DNA of 5,843 nt from Hyphomicrobiaceae bacterium (GTDB taxonomy: Bacteria; Pseudomonadota; Alphaproteobacteria; Rhizobiales; Hyphomicrobiaceae), in NCBI GenBank assembly GCA_021775715.1, contig JAJFHI010000011.1, positions 1-5,843 on the forward strand, given 5' to 3'. A program made the translations under genes and the position numbers. Below the pieces are notes generated by a model, which saw nothing but the letters and a program-made list of their open reading frames with translations, had not been told where the DNA came from and did no database searches. How positions within the stretch are numbered: the first letter of the stretch is position 1; the number at the start of each line of letters is the position of its first letter. Below, in pieces: positions 5,654 through 5,843 of the stretch.

Positions 5654-5686
5654 AAAAACGCCCAAGGCTAAACAGTACTTGGGGCG
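5654..5686 (-). terminator. Rho-independent terminator after tRNA-Glu
   Basis: On the minus strand CGCCCCAAG (5686-5678) pairs with CTTGGGCG (5666-5659), with one bulged C and an 11-base loop. TTTTT (5658-5654) follows at once. It lies 29 bases past the encoded CCA of the tRNA, on the same strand, as expected for the end of a single-tRNA transcript. It also insulates metY from the tRNA promoter. Confidence 0.8.
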
Positions 5687-5715
5687 AGGAGGCGAGATGG
5701 CAAAAATTGGTAAAC

Positions 5716-5790
5716 TGGCGATCCCTAGGAGAATTGAACTCCTGTTTCCAGAATGAAAATCTGGCGTCCTAACCACTAGACGAAGGGACC
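5716..5790 (-). tRNA. tRNA-Glu, anticodon UUC, with encoded CCA
   Basis: The minus strand folds as a complete cloverleaf. The acceptor arm is GGTCCCT / AGGGATC, the D arm begins GTCTAGTGGTTAGGAC, the anticodon stem is CCAGA / TCTGG around TTTTCAT (anticodon TTC), the variable loop is AAAC, and the T arm is AGGAG-TTCAATT-CTCCT. The discriminator is G73, followed by a genomically encoded CCA. The body without CCA is 72 bases (5719-5790). The start GGTCCCTTCGTCTAGTGGTTAGGAC is the familiar bacterial glutamate tRNA opening. One acceptor pair is a G2-U71 wobble. It has its own promoter and terminator. No integrated element is seen next to it within the window. Confidence 0.97.
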
Positions 5791-5801
5791 GCGTGGAGGA
5801 G

Positions 5802-5830
5802 GGTATAACCACCGTTTGAGGCGCTTGCAA
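5802..5830 (-). promoter_or_regulatory. Promoter of the tRNA-Glu gene
   Basis: On the minus strand a -35 box TTGCAA (5830-5825) and a -10 box TATACC (5807-5802) are separated by exactly 17 bases, each matching the sigma-70 type consensus at four of six positions. The -10 box ends 11 bases before the tRNA 5' end, so a short leader would be processed by RNase P. The stretch between -10 and tRNA (CTCCTCCACGC) is GC-rich, a trait of stable-RNA promoters under stringent control. Confidence 0.65.
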
Positions 5831-5843
5831 GCTGTGTCGCCCA

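Noticed and set aside
5609..5830. Minus-strand open frame of 73 codons with a hydrophobic C-terminus.
   Set aside because: It runs straight through the tRNA-Glu gene and its terminator, so the frame is explained by those RNA structures; no ribosome-binding site supports it.
5716..5843. tRNA-Glu as an integration site with an adjacent mobile element.
   Set aside because: No integrase gene, no direct repeat of the tRNA 3' end, and no change in gene character appear on either side within the window.

Overview
The window looks like a chromosomal housekeeping region of an alphaproteobacterium of moderate GC. This rests on three things. A class I polyhydroxyalkanoate (PHA) synthase lies beside an AlaC/DapL-like aminotransferase followed by homoserine dehydrogenase, an arrangement I recall from rhizobia and relatives. 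The O-acetylhomoserine sulfhydrylase is of a type common in that class. The intergenic palindromes resemble the 'GTCATCCTCGGGCTTGACCCGAGGAT' repeats that I associate with alphaproteobacterial genomes. I cannot name a genus.

Layout, left to right. Positions 1-41 (minus) hold the first 13 codons of homoserine dehydrogenase (hom), running off the left edge. It lies 14 bases after the stop of an aminotransferase (56-1282, minus), so the two are probably one transcription unit. Positions 1283-1611 have no convincing gene: there is a leader stem-loop, a second stem-loop, and a doubtful TTG-started frame of 61 codons. A small lipoprotein is encoded at 1612-1842 (minus). Positions 1843-2047 form the divergent control region between the lipoprotein and phaC. 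It holds a TATAAT box, a near-perfect 16-bp palindrome, and a nine-codon minicistron built from a 12-bp tandem repeat. phaC occupies 2048-3970 (plus). The gap at 3971-4249, between the convergent phaC and metY genes, carries a pair of inverted palindromic repeats with a third hairpin between them. metY occupies 4250-5551 (minus), with a good Shine-Dalgarno and a leader hairpin. At the right end is a complete small transcription unit on the minus strand: promoter (5802-5830), tRNA-Glu(UUC) with encoded CCA (5716-5790), and a Rho-independent terminator (5654-5686).

How the genes fit together. Homoserine dehydrogenase makes homoserine. Once acetylated by an enzyme not in this window, homoserine is the substrate MetY uses to make homocysteine and hence methionine. 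The aminotransferase belongs to the group that makes alanine or works near the aspartate/lysine branch. PhaC polymerises (R)-3-hydroxyacyl-CoA into carbon-storage granules and shares no step with these genes; its placement looks like conserved synteny rather than a pathway link.

I see no mobile element, CRISPR array, phage gene or defence-like cassette, and nothing that amounts to a new multi-gene system. The points worth a second look are small regulatory or repeat structures in the phaC upstream region, the phaC-metY gap and the metY leader.
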